64,000 nt of DNA, taken from positions 294,932-358,931 of the forward strand of contig DIXF01000011.1 of NCBI GenBank assembly GCA_002448235.1, given 5' to 3'. The stretch is from Syntrophaceae bacterium UBA6087. Lineage in GTDB: Bacteria; Desulfobacterota; Desulfomonilia; UBA1062. How positions within the stretch are numbered: the first letter of the stretch is position 1; each line of letters begins with the position of its first letter. The notes beneath the pieces are model-generated. The model worked only from the letters and a program-made list of their open reading frames with translations. It ran no database searches and had not been told where the DNA came from. Of this stretch, positions 62,062 to 64,000 are shown piece by piece. The position numbers were made by a program, and so were the translations under genes.

Positions 62062-62443
62062 ATGAGTGAATTTCAAACACCGAACCAATTCTTTTATACC
62101 CGAGTTTTTCATAATAAGCGTCTTCATCGGATAATGCGTAAACAGCCAAACGAACAAAATCCATTTTTACCTGCGCCAAGAGCGATCTCCCGATCATTCG
62201 GTTTCTCCATTCGGGCACCACGTAAAGCTCGCTGACATAGATAGCGAAGCCATCGTCCAGAAGCGCCCTCAGATACCCGCAAAAAAACTCGCTTTGGTAA
62301 CAAACATAGGTGATACTCTCGATCAGGTTCTTTCTATAATTGTCTATAGCGTCAGCATTGGTAAATATATCCCAGTTGGGGTCTCCTTTAATGGCTGATA
62401 AAACCGCCTCTTCGTGCTCAGGTTTGTATCTGAATATTTTCAT
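62060..62443 (-). CDS. GNAT-family acetyltransferase, integron cassette gene
   Basis: 127 residues. Acetyl-CoA site YVSELYVVPEWRNRMIGRSLL (R-x-R-x-x-G in place of the usual Q/R-x-x-G-x-G/A) and terminal AYYEKLGYKRIGSVFE identify the GNAT fold. GNAT proteins of this size are frequent integron cassette cargo. The stop codon lies inside the attC arm, as expected for cassettes. Substrate unknown. Confidence 0.8.
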   Translation of the reverse strand: MKIFRYKPEHEEAVLSAIKGDPNWDIFTNADAIDNYRKNLIESITYVCYQSEFFCGYLRALLDDGFAIYVSELYVVPEWRNRMIGRSLLAQVKMDFVRLAVYALSDEDAYYEKLGYKRIGSVFEIHS

Positions 62444-62479
62444 ACGTAGAGATTATACGGACTTTTGAGTGTTCTCCGA

Positions 62480-62538
62480 AGGCCAGCGGACGGATCACCA
62501 GCGGCTGAAAGCCGTCCGGTGGATTGTCGGGTTAGCTT
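62480..62538 (-). repeat. Candidate attC site (after the deoxyribosyltransferase-like cassette)
   Basis: Leftward strand arms AAGCTAAC (62538-62531) and GCTGGCCT (62487-62480) with internal GGACGGCTTTCAGCC stem. The crossover triplet is GCT instead of GTT. The site aligns base by base with that at 63910-63966. Confidence 0.65.
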
Positions 62539-63167
62539 TCAGCTCTAATGAATGATTCATCTATTACATGGTTGATCACTTCTTCTGCCCACCTTTTCTT
62601 AAGCATTTTATCAGGCAAACCTCCTAGCACCGAAGAAATTCGCTTCCCATAGGAAACTACTATTTTCAGATCACTTGACAGTGGTGCCAATTCTCTTTCC
62701 CGGGCTATCATATCCGTAAGCGCAGATGGTAACTCCATTAGTTTATCAATAATTTGCCCTCTCACCAGGCTCGTCAGCATTGAATTATCATACCCGCCGA
62801 AAGGCGCACGGAGATCATTTTTGAAAAGCACGAGGGGCTTACCAACTGCGTATGCAAGGGCAGCTTCGACTATCATCCCTTCATCAGGAACACGTCCATT
62901 TAAATTGCACACGATTGCACGACATCGTTCAATCAACTCATATACATCCAGAGAAAATATGGCGTAGTCAATACGGTTACGAATCCCAGGGATAGTCGAT
63001 AGGAATGATGAGTTTGAGAAACGCAGGACATAAGACTCCAACCCATCCCGATGTGGTAAAAATGTTTGAAATCCTGCATCTTCGAGTACTTTTGCTATTG
63101 CATTCATGCCGCCAATTTCTTCTGCACAAAATAGCGGGCCTGAACAATAAATCCGATGTTTTTCCAT
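62532..63167 (-). CDS. Nucleoside 2-deoxyribosyltransferase-like protein, integron cassette gene
   Basis: 211 residues. The N-terminus IYCSGPLFCAEEIGGM and the acidic motif NGRVPDEGMIVEAALAYAVG, with the family DxGxxxE pattern, place it in the nucleoside 2-deoxyribosyltransferase (PF05014) group, which moves deoxyribose between bases or hydrolyses nucleotides. The last about 60 residues are beyond the usual core. It might act on nucleotide pools. No good ribosome site is visible (AAAGATACCTGAC), common for cassette genes. The stop overlaps the attC arm. Confidence 0.7.
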   Translation of the reverse strand: MEKHRIYCSGPLFCAEEIGGMNAIAKVLEDAGFQTFLPHRDGLESYVLRFSNSSFLSTIPGIRNRIDYAIFSLDVYELIERCRAIVCNLNGRVPDEGMIVEAALAYAVGKPLVLFKNDLRAPFGGYDNSMLTSLVRGQIIDKLMELPSALTDMIARERELAPLSSDLKIVVSYGKRISSVLGGLPDKMLKKRWAEEVINHVIDESFIRAES

Positions 63168-63182
63168 GTCAGGTATCTTTAA

Positions 63183-63244
63183 AAGCTAACATGGGCATCA
63201 GTGGCGCGGCTCTGCCGCGTCTGCCTGGATGTCATGGTTAGAGC
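63183..63244 (-). repeat. Candidate attC site (after the membrane-protein cassette)
   Basis: Leftward strand arms GCTCTAAC (63244-63237) and GTTAGCTT (63190-63183), inner stem GACGCGGC/GCCGCGCC (about 63201-63223). 62 bases in all. Begins 9 bases after the stop at 63253. Confidence 0.72.
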
Positions 63245-63252
63245 TCGCTTTC

Positions 63253-63879
63253 TCATCTGAATCTCATTCCAGTGTGAAGTAATATAATAAAGGCGATTCC
63301 AAAGACAACGAACTCAATGACATTTGTAAATACTAAAAACACCGAGGACACATCGTTCCATATTCGGTAGTTGCCAAATACGATTGATGCAATCGCAAAA
63401 AATAGCAGAATACCCAATATTGCAAGGTAGCTCCATGTCAGTTGGGGTGTGCCATCCTTTTTTGAAAGATCTCTTAAACTTGTTTCCCAGTATAAGGCAG
63501 GTAGACTGTTGACAGGTCTTTGTGAATTTTCATCATCTTGTACGGCAGAACCCCTCTTTCTTGAATTTCTTAGGGTAACTTGTCCATTGAGAAACTCATT
63601 TATCCGCTTCTCAAGACCGTAGAGATAACGACCTACGCGCATCATTCTGGCGACCTCACCCATCCAAATCATTAGGATGAGGTAGCAAACGATAGGCAAG
63701 AATACCAAGAATACAGCAGCACTTAGGACCAACTTGTCCCATGTGTTTAGCGCAGTAGCTACCAGTACGCCAACAATGGCCAATCCATACCGAATTACTG
63801 CTTGCTGAGTTTGTATTGCGGTCAAACTCTCTGCGCGTAGAGTCTTATACTCTTCAATCACAGTGTCTAACCATTCCAT
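63253..63879 (-). CDS. Membrane protein of unknown function, integron cassette gene
   Basis: 208 residues after TGAGGAGGCCTAG; a perfect TATAAT lies at 63897-63892, just upstream. Four predicted helices in two pairs: about 29-45 and 50-72, then about 145-165 and 180-203 (LVLSAAVFLVFLPIVCYLIL in the first pair). A cytoplasmic charged segment between the pairs begins with EKRINEFLNGQVTLRNSRKR. No family recognised. The N-terminal helix WLDTVIEEYKTLRAESLTAI precedes the first pair. Possible roles include phage or stress defence, as for other cassette membrane proteins, but this is unproven. Confidence 0.65.
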   Translation of the reverse strand: MEWLDTVIEEYKTLRAESLTAIQTQQAVIRYGLAIVGVLVATALNTWDKLVLSAAVFLVFLPIVCYLILMIWMGEVARMMRVGRYLYGLEKRINEFLNGQVTLRNSRKRGSAVQDDENSQRPVNSLPALYWETSLRDLSKKDGTPQLTWSYLAILGILLFFAIASIVFGNYRIWNDVSSVFLVFTNVIEFVVFGIAFIILLHTGMRFR

Positions 63880-63909
63880 CTAGGCCTCCTCATTATAGAC
63901 GGGTAAAAG

Positions 63910-63966
63910 CTCTAACGTGATGATCAGCGGCGGCTGAAAGCCGTCCGCTGGATTATCTGGTTGGGT
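63910..63966 (-). repeat. Candidate attC site of the cassette that begins beyond the window
   Basis: Leftward strand arms ACCCAAC (63966-63960, an exact RYYYAAC match) and GTTAGAG (63916-63910), with internal CAGCGG-A-CGGCT, TTC, AGCCG-C-CGCTG, a classic extrahelical-base attC stem. 57 bases. The next cassette gene starts just to the left. Confidence 0.78.
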
Positions 63967-64000
63967 TTTCAACAAGGTATGATCCGGGTACATAGGTAAC

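Larger units (their letters stand above)
61993..64000 (-). mobile_element. Integron gene-cassette array (right part beyond the window)
   Basis: Three promoter-poor genes in the same direction (membrane protein, nucleoside deoxyribosyltransferase-like, GNAT) are each followed at their 3' end by a 57-69-bp imperfect palindrome. For each cassette the 5' boundary octamer is the reverse complement of the 3' palindrome arm: GTTAGAGC versus GCTCTAAC (8/8), GTTAGCTT versus AAGCTAAC (8/8), GCTGGCCT versus AGGCCAAC (7/8). The region is more AT-rich than the backbone. Reading leftward, the integrase and attI should lie to the right of base 64000. Confidence 0.78.

Noticed and set aside
1..64000. CRISPR arrays, IS transposases and phage genes
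   Set aside because: None found: no regularly spaced short repeats, no transposase or integrase motif within the window, and no phage structural genes. The integron integrase is inferred to be outside.

Overview
The window reads as a chromosomal segment of a free-living Gram-negative bacterium, most plausibly Desulfobacterota-like (former Deltaproteobacteria) or a related anaerobic or microaerophilic lineage. Supporting signs are a tungsten/molybdenum aldehyde:ferredoxin oxidoreductase, a glycyl radical enzyme with its activase, bacteriohemerythrin, a NikR-linked ECF-type nickel/cobalt importer, outer-membrane and lipoprotein genes, and an in-frame UGA best read as selenocysteine. Fe-superoxide dismutase, a P450 peroxygenase and a PQQ dehydrogenase show it also meets oxygen or peroxide. 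The taxonomic call is inference; no rRNA or tRNA gene was recognised.

Layout. 1-8.3 kb: the 3' end of typA, a GNAT enzyme, a NYN/OST-HTH nuclease-like protein, an HNH nuclease, a damaged triheme cytochrome plus PQQ dehydrogenase pair, and small envelope proteins. 8.3-16.8 kb: an orphan ABC binding protein, a membrane-anchored AraC regulator, a thioesterase, then a TetR-led efflux operon (HlyD adaptor, two ATPases, two ABC-2 permeases). 16.8-28.3 kb: a PfkB kinase, the AOR enzyme, two paralogous triple-BON proteins flanking fabI, an omptin-like protease and a polar amino acid ABC transporter, then a secreted lipase. 28.4-33.3 kb: an AEC transporter, the nikMN-Q-O operon with nikR and a palindromic operator, and hemerythrin. 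33.4-47.9 kb: a VCBS fragment, a methyltransferase, an acyl-CoA synthetase, a hydrolase and a glycosyltransferase, an MCP, a deiodinase-like selenoprotein, a large hybrid histidine kinase, a PatB-type aminotransferase, a parvulin lipoprotein, YceH and an M23 peptidase. 48.1-61.9 kb: sodB, an ABC exporter, two secreted proteins of unknown function, a glycyl radical enzyme plus activase, lemA-DUF2207, a CYP152 peroxygenase, a TIG-like secreted protein and a two-gene YeeE/YedE sulfur transporter.

The right end (about 62.0-64.0 kb) is different: more AT-rich, one gene direction, and each gene is followed by a short imperfect palindrome. The 8-base start of each cassette is the reverse complement of the palindrome arm at that cassette's own 3' end (8/8, 8/8 and 7/8 bases). 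That is the signature of integron gene cassettes with attC sites. The array runs leftwards, so the integrase and attI should lie beyond the right edge.

The two most notable observations are the integron cassette array and the selenocysteine-type deiodinase-like gene, whose UGA is followed by a compact hairpin with a GGUC loop. Several start codons were moved from the longest open frame to one supported by a Shine-Dalgarno sequence; each case is stated in its entry.
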